In this document: piece by piece, positions 1 to 11,735 of the stretch | Layout: the number at the start of each line of letters is the position of its first letter | How positions within the stretch are numbered: the first letter of the stretch is position 1 | Assembly (NCBI GenBank): GCA_949128115.1 | Contig: OX421965.1 | Span: 59,204,012-59,268,011, forward strand | From: Anaspis maculata | Lineage: Eukaryota > Arthropoda > Insecta > Coleoptera > Scraptiidae | DNA: 64,000 nt | Direction of reading: 5' to 3' | The notes under the pieces: generated by a model | Told to the model about the DNA's origin: nothing | What the model saw: the letters and a program-made list of their open reading frames with translations, nothing else | The model's database searches: none | Made by a program: the position numbers and the translations under genes

Positions 1-172
1 TGTATCGTACAGGATTTTATCTACAATGGTCTTTGAAATGTTTGGTAAATGTCAGAATTTATTGAAAATATGACAGGAATGCGCAGAATCATCATTTTTT
101 CACGTTGCCCATGACGACGTGCTAAAAGTGACGGGTATTATTTAACGCTTGTAGATAAAAATAATTTCCTCG
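1..172 (+). repeat. Partial copy of a 278-bp dispersed/tandem repeat
   Basis: This stretch matches the second half of the units at 16650-17205, from 'tgtatcgtacaggatttta' through 'taacgcttgtagataaa'. The left half is cut by the window edge. It is noncoding. Confidence 0.8.
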
Positions 173-1395
173 AATATTTCCCTCATACGTCAAAAACGCA
201 ATAATTCGGACACAAACTTTGGATCTGTCATTGTTTAAACACCTACTGTCAAACAAATATGTATGTCCAGTGTGAGCGTAGCGTTGGACTCTGAACACTC
301 TGTATGGGGATGCTCATGCTCATGAACCAGATGATTCTGAAAATGCGTGTTGCCATAAGAAAACCGCATTCGTTTGTTTTCTTCTGTTGTTCGAAAGAAG
401 AGCCCTCCCCCTGGGGGGGTCAGGTTCTTTTAGCTTTCGAACAGAGAAAACAAACTCATGCAGTTTCCAGGCAACACGCATTTTTCAGAATTATCGGTAA
501 TTTTCATTGCACTCGTGGTAGGTATTATTATACCCGATAATTTCAATAATGTTCGAAAACATCGCCAAAATGCCATCTGTTGGGTGGGAAGTTGGAATTT
601 GAAACAAAAATTGAAACAATTTGGAGCATCCCCATAATAATTGAGCAAGAAATTGAAATAATGTTCAGGAAAATTTGAATTTTCCGGAAAAACCTCTAAG
701 CCTTTTCCAAATCATCTTATTGCAACATGTGTCAATTAGGGCTTCATTTTAAGCTCCATCATTTGAGTCCGGTCACGATATGAAAAATTAGATCAGAAAG
801 TAAAGAAAAACTCATTAAAAATCAGTAGATATATTTTTTCAGTATAACACCCATTATTATGAGTGATAGAAGGACTGGTTAGAGACTTTTGTTATGGATG
901 CATTACAAATTGAGCGTTTCGGTAAATACAGACGACAGACCCTACACAGGCTAGAGGTAGTGAGTGTATTCTAATTTTTTCCATTTTCATCCGACTATTT
1001 TACAATTTCACTTCCTCAAGTGGACAAAGATAGAAACATTTAAGCGAACAATACCGTATTTTAGAACTGAAAATGTATCTACGTGGTGTGGCAGAGGTCC
1101 GTCTAATTACTGATCTTCGTCAGGACTTACTTAATCAAGGTGTAATATGCAGAATGTGACGCATAATAATTTACACCTAACACCACTTTTCCAATAGAAA
1201 GGCGAAAAAATGCTCTTTGCATAAATGCGTACAACACCTAGGTACACATTTTGCAAAGACAATGCCCACCACAGCAACACACCACCACTACCACCATCAG
1301 ATCCGCTGACAAGAATTTACACCGATATTAAGTCTTAAGTATGTAGTACAGTAGAGTGAGAACCAAAAGGGGATTTATAGCAACCAGCACCATAT
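173..1395. other. Intergenic, upstream of cuticle-like gene
   Basis: No coding exon or recognisable repeat boundary is visible. Short ORFs here have no splice context or familiar motifs. The region presumably holds the regulatory sequence of the gene starting at 1473. Confidence 0.5.
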
Positions 1396-1397
1396 AA

Positions 1398-1445
1398 TAT
1401 ATAAATACGGCACATAGATGGTATAAAAATCCAGTTTGCATCAGC
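1398..1445 (+). promoter_or_regulatory. Core promoter candidate (TATA boxes and initiator-like sites)
   Basis: Two TATA-like boxes precede the start codon at 1473: tatataaata at 1398-1407 and gtataaaaat at 1421-1430. Initiator-like ccagttt (1431) and tcagcg (1441) follow. The 1398 box lies about 30 bp before the first of these. The start site is inferred, not proven. Confidence 0.4.
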
Positions 1446-1472
1446 GTGCGTTTCGAGCAAATAAACACGATA

Positions 1473-4400
1473 ATGAAATTTCTTGTGAGTAGAAGAGTCT
1501 TAATGAACTTTCTTCAATTGAAATTAGCATGAGAATGGCGGATGTGAATTTTTCGGGTGTGAAATTATTGTGATGGACTTGGATGTGTTTCAGGTACTCG
1601 TAGTCTCATCGTTGACGGTGGCACATTGCGGATACCACCACAGTCACGACGATGGGGAAGGCGTGCACGTGGAGCACCACGAAGGGGCCACTTCGTACCA
1701 GAACATTCACATGGAGCACTTCCATCCGGTGCCGACCTACATAAAAAAGGAGGACAAGCACTGGCTGGAGCACCCGGTTTCGGTGGGCTCAAGCTCGTCT
1801 AAGGTCGAGATCCACCATGGAGGAAAGCACGACCACGGATATGCCATTGCCAGCGTGGAGAATGACCTGCATGGTCATTCGATAGGAGAAGGAGGAGGTG
1901 GAGAATATAAGGGTGATGTTGGAGGCGGCGGAGAGTACGGGGGCGATGCTGGAGGTAGCGAAAGCTACGGTGGCGATGCTGGAGGTAGCGAGAGCTACGG
2001 CCATCAAGGTTATAGTGAAGGATATGGTGGTATGTCGCAAATTTTTCTGGTAAAGGCGTCAAGGATCTAATCAAAATACTTATAAGTTTCTTCTTCTTTT
2101 TTCACTGAAATTGATCGCCAGTATTAGCTCTTTGTAACTAATATTGGTCTTCTGTAACAAAACAAAACCACTATGCATCAAAGAGCAACCAAATGTCCAA
2201 GCGAATGATATTAGCATCTTCTAAACTAGCGGATTGAGACTCTTTTGTGAGATTTAAGGGGATCAATTGTGAGAGAAGTGCCTGCAAGCTGATAAAGAGA
2301 ACTGATATGTGCTCAATATCTTTCAATTCTTGATTCTCAATTCTCCCGTGATCTCGTGATCACCCTGTACTAGCTTGCTTCCTCTTTCAATATAGAAATG
2401 CATAAACAGCGTGAACCAAAAGAGCCCGAATCGCAGGAGGCCGGGCACGTGCATCCTTCTGCATTTAAAAAAAAAATCATTTTGCATTAGATCTGGTTCA
2501 AGTGTCAATGTCATAGAGAAAATTTTGTCTGAAACTATGAAAAACTGTCAAAACTTCTCGTGTAGGGTAAATTCGGAATCATGGTTGGCTCACCCGAGTT
2601 GATTAGATCCAGTAGAATATATTATTCCTAACAGTGATATTCAAATTATGTAACCAACGACAATTTGAATTTGTAGTGCTGGATTTCAGAAAATACAGGG
2701 TCTCCTAGAACTTGCGGTCCAGGGTCAAAATCGGTCTAGGAAAATGCTTCAAATATGTCATAAGAATGTTTTTGAAAAATCTTGAACCTTTTGCAATTGT
2801 TTTCGAAAAAAAAACAATCTTTTGGGTTTTTTGAGTTTATGACCCACCCTGTATCACTGACAGGGGAAATCTCGATTGCACCTACCTACGCCGTTAATGA
2901 TACCGAAATGAACCAGAGGTCATTGCAAACAGGAAGCCAAAGTCCAGTGTGTAGAATTATTTTGCCCTATACATACAGGTGCTCTATTTTAGCAAAGCAG
3001 CCTCCAACTTATTTCATAACTGATCATAATTTTATTTGTTGGATAATCAAACAATCCAACTTTTTTTTCAAAATGACACCCCGTGTATGTCTTTACATGT
3101 TTGAATTTGCTCTTTTTAAGCTCTATAAATCCGTTTAAACTAGTAGGTTGGTAGCATGGTCAGATCGGCTCCGCTTTCAAATGTGGAGATCCCGGGTTCA
3201 TATCCGCACTGAGCCAAATGGAGTTTTTCACGCGTTATTTAGTACTGGGGCACCTACTACCGTGCGGCGATGGCCCGGGACGAGGGATGAAATGAAAAAG
3301 CCATTGAAAAAATACACTGGAAATGTTTGTTCCACACATTGTATAGTCGTATGTACAGTAATGGTATGGGTTTTGACCAAGTAAAAATTAGATCAATGAA
3401 ACTATTGCTTTTCTGGTCGACGTTTCGCTTGACTTTATTCATAGCATTTTCAAGAAATCGGAAAGCAGCTGGTGACGTCCGAAAGGGTGAAAATTATTTT
3501 GAATGTGATTAATTGCTGATTTGTTGGGGGAATGTGGAGCTGAAGGAACTAAGGGTGCGTTCAGTCAGCTTATTCAGCCACGGTTTTAGTTTTAGCCGTA
3601 AGCGCTGCATCGCTTATTGGCTGTTCTGAGAAGGCTGGTCCATAAGAGCCAATGGGCGTCGCTGCGCTTGCGACTAAAATTAAAACTTGTGGCTAAAAAA
3701 AGCTGACTGAACGCATCATAAGATGGAGTCAAACTCTAAGTTCATTGATCCCCTTTTTACTTGGTCAAAACCCATACCATCATTGCATTCATAAAAATGT
3801 AAGGGAATAGGCAATTTAGCAACATTGTATAGTCGGTGTAATAGTTACAGAAAAACCTATACAGAAAATGTCCTGCTGATAACTCCAGTGGTAATTGCAG
3901 GTAAATTCTAAGAAAAATTTTAGTTTTTGCAATTCGCTTCAGCCGTTCATGGATAATAGTATATTATTCAACGAGCATATAATGATAGTTATAATCCACA
4001 AGGGTGTAGTTTAGGACACGAGCGATAGCGAGTGTCGTATAACACCCAAGTTCGACTACCTTCAAAAAATATCTCCAAAAACAAAAACCCAAAGAAAGAC
4101 TTTTCTCTGACACATTTAAAGCATTTCCTTGAACTGCCTTTGACTCCGGATCGCGAGTTCTAGGTCACCCCTTACAATTAAACTAATCAATGATGAATTA
4201 TTAGAATTTTTGTCTTCTCCACAATAGTTTTTGTTTTGTTTTTGACAGAGTTCAGGCCCTTCAATAACGTAGTCATTTTTCAAAAAATCAATAAGTGTAA
4301 AATAGTACAAACGTTTGTGAAAGTAAAATTATGTAAACATACGATTTGATTACAGCTGATGGATCCATTAAATTCTAACAATTCTGGAAAAATTGTTGAG

Positions 4401-6954
4401 CATTTGAATGAGCAATCCATTTTCTACATATTTTTGGAAATTATTATTAACAATCAGCTATAATTCGCCAAAAAAATCCGTGATCGATCAGCTTAATTAT
4501 CGTTTCTGAAATCGGCGGTGAGAGAAATATTCCAGTAGACTATTAATTTCAGTTCGGTGACTTAGAGACTTAGACAAGACTTAGATACTTGTTTATTAAT
4601 TAATAATTTTCAATCTTGATCTTGCTTGGCTTGTTTTCTTACTTTACATGCCTTTTGTTCTTAGACCATTTCTATCACTTCAATGTAGGTACGAGTAATG
4701 TTCAGTGATCTTTATTGGTTATTATTTCATACTCATACCTGCATACCCACTATTCTACAAGTACAAATCGAAATAACACAATAATTGTTCAACTTCGCAG
4801 AATGCAAGAAGCACACATTCCAATATTACACCAATATTTTATCACTTCGAGCAATTTTTTTTATTATAAAAGTAAAAAAATTGGGTCAAAATAGATCCTG
4901 GCCTGTCTAACTATTGTTCAGCTTTGCAATGCGCAGGAAACGGAAACATTAATACTGTTTCAACGTTTCAAAATTTTACCACTCGAGAGCATTTTTTTCT
5001 CTCAATTATAAAGATGAAAAATTGGGTCACAAAAGATTGTCTTTGAAAGAACCGCGGAAGAAATTATTCCCATAAATTTTAATTGTCCAAGATGTTGCTT
5101 CTTCGGTACATTAATTTTTAAGCATCACTTGCGAAATTAAGAAACCGCGCTTTATTTTATTGACACTTTGGAATGGTAAACAAGATGAAACAGCGTATCT
5201 CTTGCGTTTATTTGAGTTTCACTTAAAAAATGTTGAGCGATGCTGAGATGAATTTTATGTTAATTTTCTTTTGTATGTATTTGATGACGTCATAATGAAT
5301 TGTTATGGACAATAATACGGCCACAGCAAAAAAAGTTAGTTGTAGGCATGAATAAAATGACGTGGACCGTCATTTTTGACAAAGTGCCATATTTTCCCTC
5401 GTACAAGAAATAAGGCGAGCAGAGTACTTTTGCTTGGTTTATTGTTATACACATGTCTACCAAGACGACTAACGAAATCTATTCACCGAGTGCTATGATT
5501 TCGAGCACATCACCGAGCACGCGACTACTTAAAGGTTAAAATGAGGATATCTCTAGGAAAATTGCCAGATTTTATTTATTTATTTATTTATTTAATTGTC
5601 TTATTTTACGAGGCGGCATTCAGCTATAAGCTGCTCTACCATGCAACCTCTGTAGATTCTGTAGATTTTTGTGGCATTTCTCGAAAGAGCAATCTTTGGA
5701 CTACCATCTTAAATCACCCGATGGTTGACCTTATGTAGCATACATATACAGGGCGACAATGAAATAAATGCATAAATGACCTGCTTTCAGCATAAAATGT
5801 TCCAAAAAAACAAGTCGCAGAATTTTTAAGGCAAATTTCGGGAGTACATACATCACTATCTCGAAACGGTTTTGTACTTGAAGACTAGAAAGTTATTGAT
5901 GATTTTGAGATTTTTTGGATTTTTTTGGTACGGACTCGGTCTTGCTGATCCTTGAAAGTCCCAAAACCTTTTGAGATATTTATGTACGCTTTCCAAAAAT
6001 GTAACCTAGCATACTCTGCGACTTGTTTTCTCAAAACAGGACCTTGCTGTTGAAGTTAGGTCATTCTTGCAATCCTTTCATTGTCACCCTGTACCTCGTA
6101 CATAAGGAAACAATCGGGTAATCTAAGATACCTATGGTATCTTGCAGTCGAAATATTACTTTATCGGGCATCATAAAAATTTCCGAAATTGGGCAATTCA
6201 GTCAAGAAATCCAAAAAGAAGCAAAATTTCGAGGTGATCTATTTCATCTTTAGCTCAGTTTATATCTATTACTTAATGCCTAAATGAGATGTAAGTAGCT
6301 AATTAGGTGCCTGTCTTGCAACAATGAACGTAGGAAAAATCTGAAATACTGAGAAAACATTTCTATTCCAGACATGCCATCAATTTTTTGCAGTTTCTAA
6401 CTCAATTAAAAAAACTGATAACATCAGGATCAGGAAGCTAATTTGCATGTTTGCACTTGCATTTTCATTTCAAACATCATGCATGCGTTACCCACTTCCT
6501 CATTAAATTCCTGGCACGTACAGCACGTGACATCTGGTAAACGCTTGGACATTGTCAACATTACTTCATAAATCGGATCTGAGATTTCTAATTCGTGCAG
6601 TTGAACTAATCACAACTTTCTTCCAACCTTGATGCTCATTACTTATCCTCCATCAAGTAGCCTGTCGTTATTGTATATTACAGATATAGATATTTGAAAA
6701 AAAATGTCATTGCAGGAGGACAAGAATCCGCCGGAGCGAGCAGCTACGAAGTTCACGATCAAGGAGGCGAATACTCGCATTACCAAGGACAAAATGTGGG
6801 GCAAGACGCGACACTGGGGCAAGCAGCCTACGAGAGTCACTACGCCCAGCTGGCCGCTGCAGCTTTGGCAGCGCACCAAGGCGGTGGCATTCCTGCAGCA
6901 GAAGGATTCGCACACCACCATCACCATAACCATAACTACCATGCCCAAGAATAG
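1473..6954 (+). CDS. Secreted Gly/His-rich cuticle-type protein, 3 coding exons
   Basis: Coding exons are 1473-1484, 1594-2029 and 6716-6954, joined in frame (687 nt, 228 aa). Exon 1 encodes only MKFL before gtgagt. Exon 2 completes a hydrophobic signal peptide (MKFLVLVVSSLTVAHC) and ends at a phase-1 gtatgt donor. Exon 3 starts after ttgcag. The mature protein is His-rich at the front (HHSHDDGEGVHVEHHEG), then has a KKEDKHWLEHPV segment, a Gly/Ser/Tyr low-complexity stretch with YGGDAGGSES repeats, an Ala-rich patch near residue 200 and a His run before the C-terminal QE. There are no cysteines after the signal peptide and no Rebers-Riddiford chitin-binding motif. This make-up fits structural cuticle or extracellular matrix proteins; chitin binding is not supported. 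Reading through the exon 2 donor gives a stop at 2070, so an intron-retained form would be short. The large second intron is filled with repeats. Confidence 0.8.
3350..3821. mobile_element. Inserted foldback flanked by 14-bp direct repeats
   Basis: The direct repeat acattgtatagtcg occurs at 3336-3349 and 3822-3835. Inside are inverted arms: atggtatgggttttgacc near 3361 against ggtcaaaacccataccat ending at 3780. A second MITE sits between them. The repeat is long for a DNA transposon, so the mechanism is open. Confidence 0.6.
3556..3715. mobile_element. MITE, about 160 bp, TIR tgcgttcagtcagct
   Basis: The ends tgcgttcagtcagctt and aagctgactgaacgca are perfect inverted repeats, and the interior is partly palindromic. 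It has no coding capacity. Confidence 0.75.
3906..5639. other. Intron sequence of cuticle-like gene
   Basis: Little structure is visible. A short imperfect palindrome lies at about 4002-4049 (gggtgt...acaccc, with acgagcgatagcgagtgt inside). A ttta run lies at 5571-5594. No exon is supported. Confidence 0.45.
5640..6235. repeat. Outer foldback surrounding element 5749-6091
   Basis: The flanks left of 5749 (gtggcatttctcg...cccgatggttgacc) and right of 6091 (cgggtaatctaagatacc...aaaatttccgaaattgggc) are degenerate inverted copies of each other. They are homologous to the flanks of the element at 51218-52060. Confidence 0.55.
5749..6091. mobile_element. CAGGGTG-type foldback E1 (343 bp)
   Basis: The element starts cagggcgacaatgaaa and ends tttcattgtcaccctg, flanked by TA on both sides (5747-5748 and 6092-6093). 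Most of its length is palindromic, with no ORF. Confidence 0.8.
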
Positions 6955-7210
6955 ATTTTTATTCCAATCAGACTTCTGTATCTGTATCATCTTTATATCC
7001 ATTACGCATAACTTACATGCACCGTTTTTCACTTTCTTCATGTAGTAATTTATTGCCTTATTTGGCATGCGCAGCCCGACTGCTGAAAGTGAAACCACAG
7101 GTGCAGATGGTTTTTTTAATGTACTTCAATATCAGTTCCTTATTAGCGTATTCTTTACTTTAGTGCTGTTGGCGATTTTTTATTTATTGTATTTTTGCAT
7201 TGATCATTTT

Positions 7211-7216
7211 AATAAA
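7211..7216 (+). promoter_or_regulatory. Polyadenylation signal candidate of cuticle-like gene
   Basis: aataaa lies 257 nt past the stop codon at 6954. It is the first clear hexamer downstream. Confidence 0.5.
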
Positions 7217-8096
7217 AAAATCTCACTAAAACTTATTTGTCGAGTTGCGTTCGAGTGATTTACCCGACAATTTTCAGTTCAACGAATGGGAAACTTGATG
7301 AATAATTAATTTTAATAGCGGTATAGGTACATGACGGTGAGGTGCCAATGAAACTTTCTTTGTATCGTGATATCCTCGTGGATAACACTTAATTAACAAA
7401 CTCAATATTATTTTAATCATAAATTAAGCTTTCCACGGGCAATAAGAGGAATGTAAATACCCTCCAATTTATCAACTTTTCGTGGTTGCAGAAGCAGAGA
7501 GTGAGCTATTACACGATGAATATAAGAATGTTGTGTGTGTGTGAAAGAAGTTTCATTGTAACTATCAGATCTTATCTTAATTGAATCAAAAAAAGTAATT
7601 AACTATTTCAACGACTTTCATCGTCGCTTTGGTACAATTATTTAGCAATTTCTCAACAAATACCTAAATACCTATTATGTAGGTAAGGTATAATAGCTAC
7701 CGGGACTGGATTTTATAAAACACTCGGTGATGGTTATAAATTAAGAGGCAGTATATTCACCTCCCAGTAAGTTCCCGGTAACTTCAAGTGACCAGGCGCT
7801 GCATGGTAGCTATATGAGAATAGTGTGCAGCACTTACGACTTACCGAGAACTTATTGGGAGGTGAATAATCGGCCATCGTGAATAAATGTTGATTTGTTG
7901 ATGGCGACATCTAAATACACAGCACTGGGAACTTTCAGATTCAGACCCCACACCCCAATAACCGTAGAACCATGACCATAGCCTTCCAGCATCAAGCATC
8001 CCTATGGGATGACTACAAAACATTTCAAACTTTCAAAGTTTTCATGTTATCTCAGAAAAAAAAACATCAAGTACCTACAAACGTGAAAGCTTTCAT
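7217..8096. other. Intergenic with one small foldback
   Basis: A 115-bp inverted structure at 7754-7868 has the ends tattcacctcccagtaag and cttattgggaggtgaata. No gene is seen. Confidence 0.5.
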
Positions 8097-8104
8097 ATAC
8101 AGGG

Positions 8105-8753
8105 TAGGGTTGCCAGACGTCCTGGATTTCGCAGGACGTCCTGGATTCAGCCTTAAAATTTTGCGTCCTTTCTAAGTCCTCCGCAGGACGCTAAATGTCC
8201 TGTATTTTTGGAACAAAGCTCTCCTGCATTTTCAATATACAGTTTCGAATTATTTGTGAGTATTCTCCTCATTTTTTTCCCGGAGGTGCTACGCACTATC
8301 TTTTCAAAACTCATAAAATTTGTTCTGTCGATTTATGGCTCAAATGCCGATTCCGAAAGACTGTTCTCACTCTCTACTGCCTCTTGGAGAGATGCTCGGA
8401 ATAGACTCTTCTACTTGACCATGTGAAATCGGAGCTACAAATAAGAACTAATTTCAATATGTCGTGCAAAGAATTTTATTATCACTTCGCATTGAAAAAT
8501 AAAAAAATTCTTGAGGCGGTAAAGTCCGAACAAAAATACGTTTCTAAAAAATAGAGAGGTTTAAGTTTTTTTTTTGTTTCTGAATTTTTGTGAATTTTTT
8601 AATCCTTTTATTAATTCGAGTTTATTTTGAATCAAGATTCATTATATTGAAGCTTATTGATAATTAGTTTCAAATGTCCTGTTTTTTCGACGTCTGTCCT
8701 GGTTTTTTGAAGCTTATGTCCTGGAAATCCAATGTTTGCATCTGGCAACCCTA
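8105..8753 (+). mobile_element. hAT element with 8-bp target duplication
   Basis: The ends are tagggttgccaga and tctggcaacccta. Both are flanked by atacaggg (8097-8104 and 8754-8761), the 8-bp duplication expected of hAT. It carries a transposase C-terminal remnant. It landed five bases inside the left end of E2. Confidence 0.92.
8208..8554 (+). pseudogene. hAT transposase C-terminal (dimerisation) remnant
   Basis: One frame gives IYGSNADSERLFSLS followed by ASWRDARNRL, the hallmark of the hAT-C dimerisation region. About 8400 the frame shifts and continues as DHVKSELQIRTNFNMS, then KEFYYHFALKNKK, to a stop at 8552-8554. At least one frameshift and loss of the catalytic part make it nonfunctional. 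The start at 8208 is only where the open frame begins. Confidence 0.85.
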
Positions 8754-9675
8754 ATACAGGGTGTCCGTTTTTCGAGGCTAAGCATGGGTATCTCGCTTAT
8801 CTTGAGAGATACAAAGTCGGTTAAATTAGGAAAAAGTTGCGCATTTTTATGACGATCAATGATCAAAAAAGAAATTAGACGTATCGATTTTCGTTTTTGA
8901 GATATCGTGAAAAAACAAGATTTTGATTTTTGTTTTTATTTTTTATTCAAAAAACGGTTGAAGGTGGCCTTTTCTAATCTAGACATTGTCAGGGCACTTT
9001 TTTAAGGGGAATCCAAATCTGCCAAAATCGTTATTTTAGCTTTCAAAGCAACCGAGATACGACATTCAACTTTTTTCTCTAATGGGCGCCATATTGGATT
9101 TTGATATTTTTGAATACGGTATTCTTATCTGGTTAGAACGATGTGCCACATGTCATTGTTGAACAAATGTTTGACATTTACGTTTTTTTTTTATTGTCGA
9201 TGCTGATTTTGTTTCCAAAGCACTCTTTGAAAAATAAAAAATTTTTTTTTGCTCTAAAGCATGAATTCAACAGTGGCATGTGACACATCGTTGTAACCAG
9301 AAAATAAAATTGTATTAAAAAATGTCAAAATCCAATATGGCGCCCATAAGAGAAAAAAAAGTTGAATATCATATCTCGGTTGTTTTGGAAGCTAGAATGA
9401 AGATTTTGGCAACATTGAATTCCCCTTGAAAAAGTGCCTTCACGTTGTCTTGATTAAAAAAGGCTACCTTCAACCGTTTTTCAAATAAAAAATAAAAACA
9501 AAAATTACAAATTTCTGTTTTTTCTCGATATCTCGAAAACTAAAACTGACAAGTCAAATATCTTCTTGGATCATTGATCGTCATGAAAATTCGCAACTTT
9601 TTTCTAATTTAACCGACTCTGTATCTCTAAAGATAAGCGAGATAGCCATGCTTAGCCTCGAAAAACGGACACCTG

Positions 9676-9883
9676 TATACCTACAATAATGTAAAATCAA
9701 AACAAGCGAATATGCCTCATGGGCATGAGGCTCAGTAGCGCACTTCCTTTTTGGAGGATTAATGAACGCAAGATGTTGAGTAATTGAAGTTCTACCGTCT
9801 TGGGCAAAAAATTCCAATATGGCGGCCAAAATATCGAGAGAATCATGAAATTCGGCTTGAAAATCAGAATGATCGTACTAGAC
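9676..9883. repeat. Partial repeat unit left of the tandem duplication
   Basis: It contains a diverged copy of the roughly 118-bp 'aatatggcggccaa...atcatgaaattcggcttgaaaat' subunit that recurs downstream. Confidence 0.5.
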
Positions 9884-10483
9884 AAGGATAAGTTCCATGT
9901 TTCATGAAAATCGTTCCACTAATAAGAGATTTCAATATGGCGGCCAAGATGGCGGCAGAATTATGAAACTCAGCTTAAAAATAGGAATGATCACACGAGA
10001 CAAAGGTAACTTTCAAGTTTCATGAAAATCCTTCCACTTATAAGAGATTTCAATATGGCGGCCAAGATGGTGGCGCAACCATGAAATTTGGCTTGAAAAT
10101 AAGAATGATCGTACTAGACAAGGGTAAATTTCAAGTTTCATGACAATCGTTCCACTATTATAAAATTTCAATATGGCAGCCAAGATGGCGGCGGAATTAT
10201 GAAAGCCAATCTGCCTATTTGGTCCTTGAGGACCTAAGCTATCCACCGGATAAAGTTCAATCTTCAAGGGCTGTAGCTTTATTTCCCGAGGAGAAGTTCA
10301 ACTTCATCGAAGTGCACAGGAGATCTCTGTTTTTTGAGAATAATGATAACGATGTATGGATAACAAAAATAGTGCCCATTGGCCACCCTTGGGGACATCA
10401 GCTATTAATCGGAAAAAAGTTCCAAGACTCTTGTTTCAATTCTCGAGAAGGAGTACAGCGTCTTAATTTCTGCACGGACTCGG

Positions 10484-10514
<31 letters not shown>

Positions 10515-11629
10515 AACCGGCCACATAAGCGTCATTCTGTTTCTTATATAAAAAAATGTTCTCCAACTGATTTCGACCTCCTGAACACGAATATCGGGTT
10601 CACTTTTGAATTGGAACATTTCTTTTTTATCGAAAAACCGAAAAAATGGTAGCCTGTCACATGATTTTTAGTGATACCTACCTACTTTTTTTTTTGTTAT
10701 TGAGCGAACATGTTTCGAAATTGAGTGCCATTATTCTTCAGGTACCTAGTATTGGCTATTTCAAAATGGTCAATTACTATTTCGGCACGTCTGATTTTAA
10801 ATTTGAAGGGTCGTGTATGCGCCGAGCCGTGGCTTTGCGGTCGTTTTCAAAAATTGATAACAATTGACCCGACGGTCGGATCGAAGTGGGGTTTTTGTCG
10901 AAAGAAAGTTCAAATTGTTCTCCAAATATAATGCCGTACATGCAGTGATGTATTTCATTCAGAAATTGTAGTTGCCTGCATATCGCAACTTTCTACATCT
11001 TACCGCGAATGCCAGCACTTGATCGGCGAATCCGCCCTACACCAAAATGTTATTTTTGTAACTGTCCATGATTATTTCGGCAAAATTTTTCTTGATTCGC
11101 GTACCAAGGCCATGAGCTACCCATTCGAGTTGAAATATTTTCTGTATTGAATTTCGTTTTGTTCGGAGGAAAGGATATCAAGCACCAGCAAGCAACGAAT
11201 AAATCATTTGCGGCCGAGCCGTAGCTTCGGAGTCATTTTCAAAAATAATAACTATTGGCCTGCACCTCGCACCGATGTGAAATTTTCATTAAAATGAAGT
11301 TCAAATCATCCTCTAAATATAACTCCGCATATGTATTATGGTAAAATGATAAGATCGGGTACTTCCTCGCATGTGATAACTTTCGAGATCAGGCCGGCTT
11401 CTGAAATGCAGCATTCAACGGCGATGCCGCGTCACACTGAATTGTTATTATTGTCATTGTTTATTATTATTTCGTCAAGATTTTTCTTGGTTCGAGATAC
11501 AAGGTCATGAGCTACCCAATGGAGTAAAAATTTTTCGCAAAAACCTTTTCGTCTAGGACTAGATGCTGTGACGGACGGACGGACAAAGCGAGGACAAAAG
11601 CGCCTTCCCGTTTGGAGAAGTGCGCTAAA
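9884..11629 (+). repeat. Tandem duplication, copy 1 (1.75 kb)
   Basis: It matches 11736-13521 nearly base for base at an offset of about 1855 bp. It begins with three subrepeats of about 118 bp containing 'atggcggccaagatgg', continues through a (gaca)n tract at about 10484-10513, and ends with a short (ggac)n tract near 11573. The matching open frames in the two copies (110 and 114 codons) lack known motifs. Confidence 0.88.
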
Positions 11630-11735
11630 AACCTAAACCCAAAGACATAGCGATCTAATTCTTTCGCTATATGAATAGCTGACTGAAAATGAGAAAGGAT
11701 AGGCTACTTTTGGTTAGTCGCCGCCCCCAAAAGAA
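11630..11735 (+). repeat. Single unit of the 42.4-kb repeat family
   Basis: The text 'agacatagcgatctaattc' followed by 'gataggctacttttg' matches the array at 42361-43560. It separates the two copies of the 1.75-kb duplication. Confidence 0.7.

Larger units (their letters stand above)
3143..3905 (+). repeat. tRNA-derived SINE, interrupted
   Basis: The head (about 3143-3335) has a tRNA-like B box (gggttcatatcc) with an A-box-like 'tggtagcatggtcag' about 40 bp upstream. A related but head-deleted copy is at 23566-23850. The tail resumes near 3822 after a 472-bp insertion and matches the tail of the other copy ('gttac..aaaaacc'). Confidence 0.55.
8100..9675. mobile_element. CAGGGTG-type foldback E2, split by a hAT element
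   Basis: The left end cagggtgtccgtttttcg is interrupted by the hAT insertion at 8105-8753. The right end is cgaaaaacggacacctg at 9675. The arms (ggctaagcatgg against ccatgcttagcc and onward) run about 400 bp each, including near-mirror copies around 'caatatggcgccca'. Net length without the insertion is about 0.92 kb. It is noncoding. Confidence 0.85.

Noticed and set aside
6643..7098. 151-codon minus-strand ORF
   Set aside because: Antisense shadow of the last cuticle-protein exon.
10219..10551. 110-codon ORF, repeated as a 114-codon ORF at 12074
   Set aside because: Both are part of the same duplicated noncoding repeat and end in a (gaca)n microsatellite; no protein motif.
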